From Fragilaria crotonensis (lineage: Eukaryota; Bacillariophyta; Fragilariophyceae; Fragilariales; Fragilariaceae): a stretch of DNA of 64,000 nt. Of this stretch, positions 1 to 10,531 are shown piece by piece. Both the position numbers and the translations under genes were made by a program. Position 1 is the first letter of the stretch. Each line of letters begins with the position of its first letter. A model generated the notes under the pieces. It was not told the DNA's origin. It worked only from the letters and a program-made list of their open reading frames with translations, and made no database searches. Where the stretch lies: assembly GCA_022925895.1 (NCBI GenBank), contig JAKSYS010000088.1:1-64000 (forward strand). Direction: 5' to 3'.

Positions 1-981
1 GAGAGAAAGTAAACAGCCTCACAAATATTGTCTAGCCGGGAGTTCTGAACAGTGTCACGTTGTCGCGTTGCTTCTTCACAGTTGGCGTTGCCCTGTGAAT
101 TTGGGGAAGATCCACATTTTTAGTGATGCTGTCGCCAGTCAGAAGTAGGTCACTGTTCTTTGAGAACGTTTTAGCTCAGTCGCCTCCAGTACTTGTATGC
201 ATACCGGTAGTCGCATGATCCTTTGATACTGTATGTCCTCCCCGTTGTATTCAGTATGATACCAGGTACCAGGTACTACAGTACACGTACTTGTACTGGA
301 ATAACCATGAATCATGACTATAATGGATAGTCGTATCATAGTAATCCGTGAAGTCTAACTTACTCGATCATTGTCACTTTCTCATCCCAACAGGTCCACA
401 ATCCTGCCGTGGTGGTTGCCGGTTGCCAACTACGTCAACAATCAACAGCAAAAGCAATAGGGAGGAAGATACATCCACATCTATGTACATTATAGAGCGT
501 ATCCTTGAATCAAGTGAACTGTCTACGGTAGTAATAGGACCGGCGATTCAACACGACAGCGCAAACAATCGCATTCCCTAGAAACCTAGGTCGTATAACC
601 CCTTTTTTAAAAAGTCTGAACTTTTAATTTGGAACGGTCCCTAACCATGCCTCACCATTTTCACGTCGCAACATGTGAAATTGCTGATTTCTTATTGGCA
701 GACTTGGCGCATGCACTCGCTCAATGATCATTCACAATTCGTTGTGTGTCAAGATCCAGCAGTGTGACCAAGGACGTCGAATCTCTCACAATTGATTGGA
801 TGCTGAAAAGGCCAACCTGGGGCGTTGTCCGTGGTCAACTCCACGTAATTTTTGTTATCTTGTTGGTGAGTTCAAAACGAATGACTAGTACCCGGCAAAG
901 CCTGGCACAACATCGTGCCCACCAATGTGAGCCTTCCATTCAACTTCGCTCTCCAGGTCGCTATCATAACACGAAGCTGTG
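1..981. other. Intergenic, no supported gene
   Basis: No reading frame here resembles a protein family, and codon runs are short in all frames. The stretch lies downstream of the M6 peptidase gene on the minus strand. It carries GTAC-rich palindromic words around 255-300, a motif class that recurs in most spacers of this window. Confidence 0.6.
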
Positions 982-3073
982 TCAAACGCGTCTGGTCGGC
1001 AATCGCGTGGGCTTTCGAGAAGGCTTTCGCGTAGGCTTTCGTGTGGGCTTTCGAGTAGGCCTAGTTGTTAGCCTAGGAACAGGGGAACCTGCGGGCGTTG
1101 GTGTTGAAATGGGAGTTGGTTTTGGGGTTGAAGATTGCTTAGTTGGTGTTCGAGAAGGTGCTGGGGCTGGGGCGGAAGTAGGCCGCCTGATGGCAAGCCC
1201 AGGGGAAAATCCCTTCTTGTTGATGCCTGGGTAAGTATTCGGTTCGGGATCCACGCCAACTAGCGTTATGTTGATATTCAGTTTGGCAGCGTACGTTCCC
1301 ACATCAATAGTAATTCCGTTGTTGTATTGACTACCGCCAGCATATCCCCTGGTGCTGGGTTCGGTCATCTTACTTCCATTCGCCAAGGTAATACCAGTGT
1401 TGTCAATCTTCTTCGACTTTCCGCATGCGTACGTGACGCAGTCCATCAAAAGGTCAAATTGATCTCCCTTGTTTCCTCCTTTCAAAAAATCTCGTTCCAT
1501 GTTGAACGCACCATCACCCTGCACCAAGGCAACGGCGTAGTGAAGTGCAGACTGACCTGAAATACCTTCGCTATAATAGTTGACGTCTGGTTGCAAGCCG
1601 GACTCATCGATATGCCAGATGGCAGCTCCAGATCTGTCCTTCCTCCAGTCAGTTGCATGAGCCAACTCTTTGTCGAAACCACATGGGAATCTATACTCGA
1701 TGAGGAAATATTCACCATCTTTCAGTCGGTGATCCACGTACAGAATTTCGGCGCTCGAACAAGCGGGCCCCATGTCGAATTGCTGAGTACCAACACCTGA
1801 TACGTACACTACGTTGCTCCATCCGAGCTTGAGCTTGCACCAAGCACTCATGAGAGGCGGGTACCATTGATTATTGTTCCATCCCCACATATTGGCTGTG
1901 AAAGTGCAAACGCGTTTGAGGGAGACTATCGTAGGCATGACGCAACAATTGTTCGCGTAAACCTTGGTGCACTTACCCATTAGATCAAAATTTCCAATAC
2001 CTTGCCCACCGACAGTGTCGTATAGGTCGGGAAGGCCCAAAAAGTGAGCACACTCGTGAGCGATGATAGCGACTCGTACAATACTCCACTTTGTGCCTTT
2101 ACCAAGAGGAGGGCACACGCCATAAACACCAGCGGCAACGTAAAAGCGATCAACCTTCGTTATACCACCTGCCGTACTGTAGAGATTGGATGACGTTGCA
2201 TGTGACCAGATGCGGCCGTTCGAGTCCTTTCCACTCTCGCAGTCGATACCGCCGGTTTCGGCTGGGACACCAGAATGAAGAATGACAACACAATCAAAGT
2301 TTCCATCCTTATCCTTATCAAACGTATTCAAATCGACGATTCCCATCTTGTCGAACATGGCGATTGCTTCGTTCCAAGTCTGTCTGGTTCCCGCCATGTT
2401 GAGGCCCAGATTTCCATCTACCGTTTGCGCTTCCGTACGTCCAACTTTTAACCACGGAGTGACATACGATTGCAGGATGAATGTCTGGTAAGAGTTCTCA
2501 AAGAATACGTCAGAAACAGACCCGGTTGGTGCAGCCACTTTATCAGGGCCGTTGTTGTTGAACAGCATATCATACTCCTGCTGGGTGGGAAGAGAACGAT
2601 CGCGATGGTCACTAAACTGGACCAGAAAAACAATACCCCTGAGTCTGCAAGGGTCGTTCTTGGACCCAGCGTAGCCACACAAGGCGTTTTCGGGAACTTG
2701 TAGCAACGACCGTCGCTCCGTTGTGGTTTCAGCACCTTGGACCAAGCCGTTCATAGGGCGCTTGTCTTCATCATGCATCAAACCAGGTACAATTCCAAGC
2801 TTTTGGGATTCTTGATCCGAGCTTGACCCCTGACGACACGATATCGCCGTCTTCAGTCTTCACTGCGTAGTTGTACCATCCATGTTCATCTCTGATAACC
2901 GTGTACCCCTTGTCGTCGCAAAGCCAGTTGTAGAATTGGTTTCCCTTCAAGTAGATGAGAGGAGTCTCGGCACCATCAGGTTGGTAGTAGATGCTAGGCT
3001 CGGGGTTAGCAGGAGCAGCGATTGCGATTGAAACTACGGCCAAGATGGCGGCAATGAACTGAAACAACTTCAT
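982..3073 (-). CDS. Secreted M6-family metallopeptidase with PT-repeat tail
   Basis: A zinc endopeptidase of the M6 (immune inhibitor A-like) family, probably secreted or cell-surface. The chosen start, at 3073, gives a hydrophobic signal peptide (MKLFQFIAAILAVVSIAIAA). A conserved N-terminal M6 segment follows (FYNWLCDDKGYTVIRDEHGW). The catalytic motif HECAHFLGLPD (HExxHxxGxxD) lies near 2028-2060. The C-terminal ~60 residues are Pro/Thr/Lys/Arg repeats (RKPTRKPTRKPS), a tail common on diatom extracellular proteins and probably wall- or matrix-associated. The frame changes near 2801-2804 inside a four-A run of the coding strand; with one A fewer the text would read on as IPKLGIVPGLMHDEDKRP, so a one-base indel is likelier than an intron. 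It is divergently placed from the DNA methyltransferase gene. Family confidence is high; integrity is uncertain. Confidence 0.85.
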
Positions 3074-3521
3074 TCCTTGACGGTTTACGACCATCGGCAC
3101 ACCATGACTTGAACAGAACCTGAGGTCTCCTGTTTTTCGTTAGAGCCGTATATGATCGCATGACATCGATTTTTCGATGTCAGACAAGCAGAATGGGAAT
3201 GGCATTGTGGCTTAGTGGCCCTTTGCAATACTGTAACTTCAATGAAGGTTAACGCCTTTTGTATGGCCGGCGTGATAGCAGTTAGCACATGTTGGACGTA
3301 CTGACATATGCTCTTACTCCAAGAATACAGTCTTCAGTATAGTATAGTACAGTACTCCAGTGGTGTGGTGTTGGAATTGACATCAGAAGAAAAGATCCCT
3401 CTATATTCCAGCGTGTTCGGAGTTCGGATTTATCTTCATTTGTCGGAGCACACGACGATGTCGGCCGAGTGTTCCGAGGCAAACATTGTCAACGAACGAC
3501 CTCACGTCATTTGTACTTTCC
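3074..3521. promoter_or_regulatory. Divergent intergenic region between M6 peptidase and DNA methyltransferase
   Basis: These 448 bp separate the two start codons and must hold both 5' UTRs and promoters. A cluster of TAGTATAGTACAGTACT-type words lies at 3333-3358. No TATA box or operator can be assigned with confidence. Confidence 0.4.
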
Positions 3522-5062
3522 ATGGACTTCGAAGGGAATGGTGAGGGTTTGTGCACTCCTGCAGAAACAAAAACTGAGTATGTCGTCGTGGTCCCCAATC
3601 GACTGACAAAGGCGGCTTACCAAGTACTCATTGACAATCAATGGGTCGCAAGGCCGTGGCATCTGGAGGGACGTTACGGATCACGCACGCATAAAATCAA
3701 CGACAAATGTTGCGGAATTCCCATACTCCCACTTCCAGAGCTTCACCACAGTATGACTAATGATGCACTGACGCAACTTCTATCCACTGAACGAGTAGCG
3801 ATTCTAGAAAGACCCATCACAATTTCAAATCGGATCCCCAAAGTGCAACTTGTCGACGCATCCATCCACCCCGAGCGGAGCCCAACGGAAAAGTTCTCAT
3901 CGACAATTTTCAAGGGTTCTACTGAGTTCACGTTCATTGAATTGTTCTCCGGCATTGGTGGCTTTGGCCTCGCATTGAAGGCCCTGGGTGGTCGATGTGT
4001 GTTTGCCTCTGAATGGACGAGGCCTGTAGGGCTGTCTATGCCAACAACATGGGCCCCGTCCCCTTGTTCGGTGACATTTATCAAGTCCCCGACTCGTTGC
4101 TTCCCTCCAGAGATGATGACATTGACTTGTTGGTCGGAGGGTTTCCCTGTCAGCCATTTTCGAATTTGGGGACTCAACCTGGGTTTGACGACAAAGTCAA
4201 GGGCCAACTGTATTTGCAGATTGTTCGAGTCTTGCAAGTGAGCAAACCAAAGGCATTCCTATTGGAAAATGTTCCCGGTCTGTTGCACATGACGGAAGCC
4301 TTCCATACGATTGTTTCGGCTCTAGAAAGCGCTGGATATCAAGTGTCCACTCAGGTGTGCTCGTCGCGAGGGCTGACAGCAACGTCCCGAAAGCGACTCT
4401 TTTTCGTTGGTTTGCGTGTTGGAATCAATAATGATCCCTTTGAGTTCCCCTTTGTCCCAGATTTGGGACTGCGCGCCGTGGATGTTATCGATTACTGGGA
4501 CGAATCGGAAACTGAATTAATGGCACTCTTGCGACTCTCGGATGCGCAAATGGATCAACTTCGACACAAAAGCAAACAGTGGAAGCCAGCCAAACTTGCG
4601 TGGCCCGACGTGACCATTGACACTCTTGATTCGCATTATGGCATCACTGTGGGAAAGGGAAACTCCCAGTTGGTACCCTACCCAGCACCGCGTCATCCCA
4701 GACGGTTTTCGCCCATGGAATGTGCTCGCATTATGGGATTTCCAGCGTCGACCTTTGCATTCCTGACTCAGTCTGAGACTCAAGGCGACATGGCGTTTGT
4801 GAAGAAGCAGTTTCATATGTTTGGGAACGCTGTGTGTCCGCCACTCATTGCTGCGATTGCCGGAGCTGTCATTGGAAGCTGCCGTCCCCGCGAACATCGA
4901 GATGCTTGGGTTGTTCGTGGTCGTACTGTGGCCATACAATTGGCAGTGAGTGCTGTATTACCGAGTCGACAGGATCTGACATGGACGAGACTCCGTTGTG
5001 AATATCCCAATCTGTTCGACACGTTGGAAATTGAACATGGAGCTCAACAAAAACAGTTGTGA
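3522..5062 (+). CDS. C5 cytosine-specific DNA methyltransferase
   Basis: Transfers methyl from S-adenosylmethionine to C5 of cytosine in DNA. The classical motifs appear in order: motif I FIELFSGIGGFGLALKA (SAM binding, about residue 137), motif IV GGFPCQPFSN with the catalytic Cys (about residue 208), motif VI LLENV, motif VIII-like TSRKRLFFVG, motif IX RRFSPMECARIMGFP and motif X MFGNAVCPPL. The compact catalytic core resembles bacterial-type or diatom-specific DNMTs rather than multidomain DNMT1/3. About 130 extra N-terminal residues carry no chromatin-reader domain; the segment YVVVVPNRLTKAAYQVLI faintly recalls the N-terminus of TYW2/TRM5 tRNA enzymes (weak, unproven). The first ATG in frame is at 3522. 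The frame slips near 4015: SEW is followed in the next frame by DEACRAVYANN, as if one G of a G-run were missing. About 513 residues with that slip ignored. Confidence 0.88.
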
Positions 5063-5397
5063 ATTACTCGGATGCCGCATTGCGCGCAAGAGTGAACCCT
5101 CTAGAGTAAAGGAATAACGTCGAGAAACACTACTGTTGATTAAGTGATTAACCTTCAAGGCATTATTTGTCCACGGGGTCAAGGCGTCTATCCTGTTTGT
5201 TCCGTCTGAGAGTGACCATCCACTGTACTGGGCATTTCTTCAACTGCAGCGTCGTGATCCTTAACAAGCAAGGATCCTCGCATTCGAATGTCTCAAGCCA
5301 TTATCAGGACTGGAATCCACAAAACGTAAACTTGCTCAACCTGTACCGATCAGATGCAAAACCTCATTTCGACATGAAAAGGCTGGTGGTAAGTGCT
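5063..5397. other. Convergent 3' spacer
   Basis: This 335-bp gap lies between the stop codons of the methyltransferase (+) and the DENN gene (-). It should hold both 3' UTRs. No other feature is seen. Confidence 0.5.
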
Positions 5398-8300
5398 TCA
5401 GCGTAAGGATCTGCTTCTGCGCTTCGCCGTCCATTTCTCGTACACCCAATCAGCAATGAAACATCCCAACTCCCCTTCCATTATTTCGTGCATCTCAATC
5501 CGATCATCGCGTCTCTCATGAACGTACCCAGAAAAAAGCTGTGTTTGCACAATGGCTTCATGAAACGCATGGTCCGCTCGGATGTGATTGAGAAACCACT
5601 CGGGGTTAAAGACGAACTCATTTGTCTCCACATCAACTGTTCCGTATCGCTGCCAGGCCTTGTCATTCCCCGCAAGGTCAGCGCAGAAGTGTGAAAAGTG
5701 CTGTTCAAGCACGCGGCACACTGAGACAAGCGTCAGACTTTCCTGCCGAGAAAGACCGCATCGTACAAAGCCATCAAAGTTTCGAAGTGATGATTGCGGG
5801 TCCTGTTTCACATAATATTGCAACCGAGCACTCATTGTCTGGAGCTTTTCTCGAAGGTATGGGTCCAAGCTTATCAGTCTGCTGATGCCCTTCTCTGTGG
5901 TGATGTGAAGGGTATTGGTCTTCAGATTCAGCAACGACATACCGTGCGACATGGCTAACAATATTCTTTTGTCCTTTTCGATCTCGACCACATTCCGAAC
6001 CGCAACGCCTGCAATAAATGGAACAGGACAATTCACAAAATCCAACATCTTCCTGGGCAATACTGGCATGAACGCATTCGACCATTCAAACGGCTTCAAC
6101 AACTCAATCAAGGCACATGCGTTCATACTAACATGTTGCAGGTTATCGCCGAGGACTAGAATGGAGCGCTCCAAAAGCATGAGCTTCAAGCACAGCACCA
6201 ATGAATCAGGTCCAACGTCCAACAGGAATTGGGCCAACGCCCATTCCTTACCGATTCTCGGGAGGGGAAGGGGAACCCTTGTCATCTCGAAGTCGGGGAT
6301 TTGTGGAATAAGGGCTTCAAAATAGTAAATCTTGCCATTGATGTGCTCAAGCTGAGTTCGAGGATACGTGATTAGAGCTTGTCGCATGGTCAGGCGAAGT
6401 TTCTCACGCATCGTTTTGATGATGACATGCCGACGGTTCGTCAGCTCCCACTCCAAGCGACGTTCCTCGTCCACATCCTTCGTTGTCATTTCCTTTGGTC
6501 TCTTCTTCGAGCTACTCTCCACCTTAGTCCGTCGGAACTCAAGGATTTCAGAGCGCTCCGCATTAATCAGCTGCTGAAGAGGGCCCAGCAAGAGGACGTG
6601 CTCATCAGGTTGGCATCCAATCAATGTGTAACACTTTTCAACCATGCAAATAGATCCCAATCTATCGTTCTCTTTCATTGTTTCGTAAGATTCGCGAGCT
6701 AGTTCGACCACTCGCATACTTGGTCGTTGCATAATTACTCTTCGGGGTTTAAGAGGCGGTGACAACGACTGCGCTGATGCCAACGATCTAGAACTGAATA
6801 CCGATCGCTTTTGAAAGAGCGTGTTGCTTCGTGCGGACATTCCCTTAAGCAGGCCAAACCCACGCTTTCCTTTGCTTTCGTCCTCGTGCTCAGGGGAATT
6901 ATCGGATGTTATCGATGCTTTTGAAATTTCATCTTGCAGAAGCGACGCGCTTGGCGATCGTAATAAGGTAGCCCGGATCAATTCAATTACCTTTGTCGTG
7001 TCTGCACTTTGGTGTGGTGTCGTTTTGTTCATTCCCCTTTTTCTTGCCTGTCGTCGTCCGGCAGGTCCGGTGGCTACTTTGTCTTCGGGCTTGCGTTGAG
7101 TTGAATTCCGGTCGTCAGAAGAGCGCTTCAAGATTTTCTCCAACAGCATTAAGTCACTGGGCTTTAGTTCCGCTTTGAGATCAGCCGGTGAGTGGCCAGA
7201 GAAACCAGAAATCTCCAACGCTTCCCTTAATACACGATCTAGTTCCCTATCCCGCCACCATCGCTGGATCCTTCTAGATGCCTTACGCCGCCGACGGCGA
7301 TTGTATACTGCCTTGGAGAGAATTTGTCGCTCGGCCTTCTTCAAATTTATTTCCCATTGGATGGTTATGGCGACACCATGATCAGTCATTCCGCCGCCGT
7401 TTGTAAAGACCAGAATGTGGCACCTATCTCCAGTAGGGCCAATCCATCCCATACGTGTGGCCCCCACGACGCCTGCTTTGGGAAGGTAACGAATTCGCAG
7501 TCCGTCAGGAAAGCAAAAGGCGGAAACCGATGTCGGATCTATCGGGCGGGTGGAATCGGATGTAAAATGTTCTCCAAAATCCAAATCTTGGTTGAGAAGG
7601 AATGCAGCTAAATGGCTTGGCCCTTCGTCGGCAAATAGGTACTCATTTTCCACCAAGAGCAATTGTTGGGGTTGAATCTCAAGCAGGGCAAATTGCGAAA
7701 AGCTAGGCGAACACAACAACTCAAATGCCGTGAGGCGATCGTCATCGTAATAATCATCTTCCTCAAAGTAATCCTGATCGTCAACGTCCGTGAGTGTACT
7801 CACGTAGTTTTGAGGCATTCCCATGACTTGCGAGGAGTCCCTAGTAGCGGCCGACCCATCGGGTGCAATAGACAAAGGAATGACATTGACATAGGATGAT
7901 CGACGTGTTTTCCCCGTGGAAAGTGTACGACTATATCGACTTGAATGTCGGCGATGCGAGCTGGAAAGGCTTAGCTCCCTTTTTCCGATGGAAGATATCC
8001 CGCGTTCCCTTTGCACAGTTTGGTCGTTATTGGAGTAGATAAGACGACTGTCATGTGGTGCATGAACCTTGCCGTCGATTTCCTCACTACCAGAAGAGTG
8101 AAGATGTTGGGCGGTATCTAAAAAGTGCTGTGCTTGAAGGATTTTTTCTTCCTGAGAGCCTTCCGACGACGTGCCACGTCCGTCGTCGTCATCGTCGTGT
8201 TCCCCTCCATAGTCTTGAGGTGCAACTTGCGGTTGCATACTAACGGTACGAATGTTGCGATAGGATTCTCGTCGACGTGCTTGCAGGAATCCATGTTTTG

Positions 8301-9066
8301 GCGTTTGAACTGAACCATCCGTACTTTCCCGACCAATCGAAACTTTCAAACCTTCATCACTTCCCCTTCTGGCAACGTAACTGTCCGATCGCGTTTTCAG
8401 AGGTTCTACAGTATCGACATTATCAGAAGGAATTCCGAAAGACTCGTGCATCAAGTCAAATTGCGATATGCCGTTTGCATCGTGACGTCGAAGCCTTCCC
8501 AGAGATGGGTCGTCGTCATCGATGCTGTCGTCGTCATAGTTGTTGTTGTTGACAAATATGTTGCTAGGGTCACTTTCGGCGTCAAGGTCGGCGTCGTCCT
8601 CGAAACTCGTATGGAGAGCAAATTCAGCCTCTGAATCTCCAAAGATTCCTCCCACACTGGCACTTCCATCCGTGGATACCATCGACATGGATCGTGCAGC
8701 AGCAGAACTTCCCTTTGGAGAATGCGAAGTAGGACCTGTTTTCAAGGAAGTATAATATTCATTACCCGTCATCTTGTTGTAGTTGTCATTAATAAGGACG
8801 CGTGGAGCGCCAATAGAAGACTTGCGTTGTCCTAAATTTCTGGTGGATGCGGACAAATGGCCAAACATATCCAACGACGATCTCAATGCCGGCCGCTGTT
8901 GTTGTTCTTGGTTTGCGGTGTTGCTTCCGTTACCACCTCCAGTCCGTCCCGAGGAGGATGAGAGCCGACCTGAAGATCGTCCCTGTGTATCCTTCTCGCT
9001 GCCCAACTTCTTCAACTTTCGTCGAAGCTGCTCAATGTCGTCATCGACGCTCTCGTAGGAGTTCAT
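5398..9066 (-). CDS. DENN-domain protein with IQ motif (putative Rab GEF)
   Basis: An uninterrupted protein of about 1222 residues. DENN proteins act mainly as guanine-nucleotide exchange factors for Rab GTPases in membrane trafficking. Residues 1-440 are low-complexity and Ser/Asp-rich. A uDENN-like region (about 445-580) contains SAFCFPDGLRIRYLP and CHILVFTNGG. A basic IQ-like helix (RRRRRKASRRIQRWWRD, about 590-620) could bind calmodulin or an EF-hand protein. The core cDENN spans about 910-1050 (SILVLGDNLQHVSMNACALI, FMPVLPRKMLDFVNCPVPFI) and dDENN-like helices reach the C-terminus. The start at 9066 (MNSYESVDDDIEQL) is preferred because it opens a charged heptad-like helix; an in-frame extension to 9135 lacks support. 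The target Rab cannot be told from sequence. Confidence 0.85.
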   Translation of the reverse strand: MNSYESVDDDIEQLRRKLKKLGSEKDTQGRSSGRLSSSSGRTGGGNGSNTANQEQQQRPALRSSLDMFGHLSASTRNLGQRKSSIGAPRVLINDNYNKMTGNEYYTSLKTGPTSHSPKGSSAAARSMSMVSTDGSASVGGIFGDSEAEFALHTSFEDDADLDAESDPSNIFVNNNNYDDDSIDDDDPSLGRLRRHDANGISQFDLMHESFGIPSDNVDTVEPLKTRSDSYVARRGSDEGLKVSIGRESTDGSVQTPKHGFLQARRRESYRNIRTVSMQPQVAPQDYGGEHDDDDDGRGTSSEGSQEEKILQAQHFLDTAQHLHSSGSEEIDGKVHAPHDSRLIYSNNDQTVQRERGISSIGKRELSLSSSHRRHSSRYSRTLSTGKTRRSSYVNVIPLSIAPDGSAATRDSSQVMGMPQNYVSTLTDVDDQDYFEEDDYYDDDRLTAFELLCSPSFSQFALLEIQPQQLLLVENEYLFADEGPSHLAAFLLNQDLDFGEHFTSDSTRPIDPTSVSAFCFPDGLRIRYLPKAGVVGATRMGWIGPTGDRCHILVFTNGGGMTDHGVAITIQWEINLKKAERQILSKAVYNRRRRRKASRRIQRWWRDRELDRVLREALEISGFSGHSPADLKAELKPSDLMLLEKILKRSSDDRNSTQRKPEDKVATGPAGRRQARKRGMNKTTPHQSADTTKVIELIRATLLRSPSASLLQDEISKASITSDNSPEHEDESKGKRGFGLLKGMSARSNTLFQKRSVFSSRSLASAQSLSPPLKPRRVIMQRPSMRVVELARESYETMKENDRLGSICMVEKCYTLIGCQPDEHVLLLGPLQQLINAERSEILEFRRTKVESSSKKRPKEMTTKDVDEERRLEWELTNRRHVIIKTMREKLRLTMRQALITYPRTQLEHINGKIYYFEALIPQIPDFEMTRVPLPLPRIGKEWALAQFLLDVGPDSLVLCLKLMLLERSILVLGDNLQHVSMNACALIELLKPFEWSNAFMPVLPRKMLDFVNCPVPFIAGVAVRNVVEIEKDKRILLAMSHGMSLLNLKTNTLHITTEKGISRLISLDPYLREKLQTMSARLQYYVKQDPQSSLRNFDGFVRCGLSRQESLTLVSVCRVLEQHFSHFCADLAGNDKAWQRYGTVDVETNEFVFNPEWFLNHIRADHAFHEAIVQTQLFSGYVHERRDDRIEMHEIMEGELGCFIADWVYEKWTAKRRSRSLR

Positions 9067-9813
9067 CTTGATCAATAGGCGAGGCGATGGAATTATAACT
9101 TCTATGCATATATTATGTTTGTTGCCGAGTCGCATGTCTTAATTGTCATGGGTAATGGGTACGCCTGTACTGGTAGCATAGTAATGGTGTATACACGTAC
9201 GATTATGTTTTTATACAACAATGTTCTAAGCGCACGGCAGGCATGACTTTTTTGTGCTGTAGTCGGAGTAGAACCGACCTGTCCGGCGGGCCTGTTTATT
9301 CAACGGAGGGCGACAGAGGCCACTGGCCACTGGCCACAGAGGCCTACACGCTATGACATACAAGGGTTCGAGTATGCATAGTAGTATGATACAACTATTA
9401 ACAATATTGTGTATATAATGATTTTGTATTCGATTGCTTCTATGAATACAGCATCAGCATACGTTTTCATAAATACATACAGTGTAACGTAAATTCATAA
9501 AAACTGGCGGACGTTTTACTGCTCGCATGCAACAAACTACCGGTATTACAGTAGGTAGGTAGAGTGGTACTGTCGTAAACCAGCAGTACGGAGAACGGAG
9601 TGGCGGAGGTCGCGCATGCATACAAGGAAGTTGTTCCTCAAGTTGTCAAGTTGCAACATGATAATCACAACATAACTGATCAACCCTGCAATCGAAGTGT
9701 AAGTCCGTTGTTATTCCTTTCATCTAGGGTACGTGTGCACAATGTACTTGATTGTTGTGTCATCATCAAAATGGGAAAATGCGTGCTAACGAACAAACGC
9801 AAAGAGGAAAGCC
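9067..9813. promoter_or_regulatory. Divergent intergenic region upstream of DENN and HAD genes
   Basis: These 747 bp hold the promoters of two divergent genes. They are AT-rich near 9380-9520 and carry no recognisable coding sequence, tRNA or TIR element. A short CCACTGG/CCACTGG tandem lies near 9319-9336. Confidence 0.4.
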
Positions 9814-10163
9814 ATGGCAACGGAAGAAGGCGATGAGTGGACTGAACCTTCCTTGGTTGCATTGCAGCGATGCAAAGAACGTGAGTACAAATAGCTGTAG
9901 CTGTAGCAGCATCATAATTCCGGCTGTAATGACCATACCATGACATTCTACAATGAAACTACTACCGGTAGTAGTTTCGAGTCATGCGTCTCTCCAACTC
10001 TCAACTGACCTGTGCCAGTCAATATCAACTTTCTCGCCATCGACTTTGATAAAACGATTATGGAAATTCATGCTGGAGCGTGCTGGAAGCAGTCCGCGCA
10101 AGAACTGCTGTCGTACGTACGTCCAATGTTCTGTCGCTTAATTCCATTGGCGATTGACGAGGG

Positions 10164-10168
10164 AATCC
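10164..10168. repeat. Target-site duplication AATCC, left copy (right copy 16625-16629)
   Basis: The five bases AATCC directly abut both outer ends of the LTR pair. Counting them once restores the host reading frame. Confidence 0.93.
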
Positions 10169-10498
10169 TGTGGGAAATCAGTCTAACCCGTAGGAAATAG
10201 ATTGATTGGTTGTCAGTATTAATTATATAATAAAAGTGAGCTTAATCTACTCATTCAATCTTCATCGTTGGAACATCTGTCCAATCGATATAGATCCATT
10301 TTTGAAACAGCCGAAACTGATTCACGATCATTGTATGTTCGTTGAATACCGTAGATATGTCGCAGGTCCCTTTCTTAAATCATACTCTATGTACAATCCA
10401 GAACACCGTTGTAAATGATCATCCGATATTGATATCATGTATGATGGCGTGATCCGACTGTAGCACGGTATCCCGTGCCAATATCCGATAATCCCACA
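10169..10498 (-). repeat. 3' LTR of copia element
   Basis: A 330-bp long terminal repeat, the downstream copy in the element's own direction. It matches the other LTR except at one position near 10223. It starts TGTGGG and ends CCCACA. Confidence 0.95.
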
Positions 10499-10506
10499 CT
10501 TCCTCA
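10499..10506 (-). promoter_or_regulatory. Polypurine tract of copia element
   Basis: On the element strand, TGAGGAAG abuts the 3' LTR, the position and composition expected for the plus-strand primer. Confidence 0.6.
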
Positions 10507-10531
10507 TTTATTCGGAGTGGAGCATTGTAGA

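Noticed and set aside
746-1234. 162-codon plus-strand frame with Gly/Val/Arg repeats
   Set aside because: It is the antisense reading of the PT-repeat tail of the M6 peptidase.
2700-2810. Intron between the two M6 peptidase frames
   Set aside because: A GT-AG pair can be drawn, but it would delete the family-like LGIVPGLM segment; a one-base slip in an A-run explains the change better.
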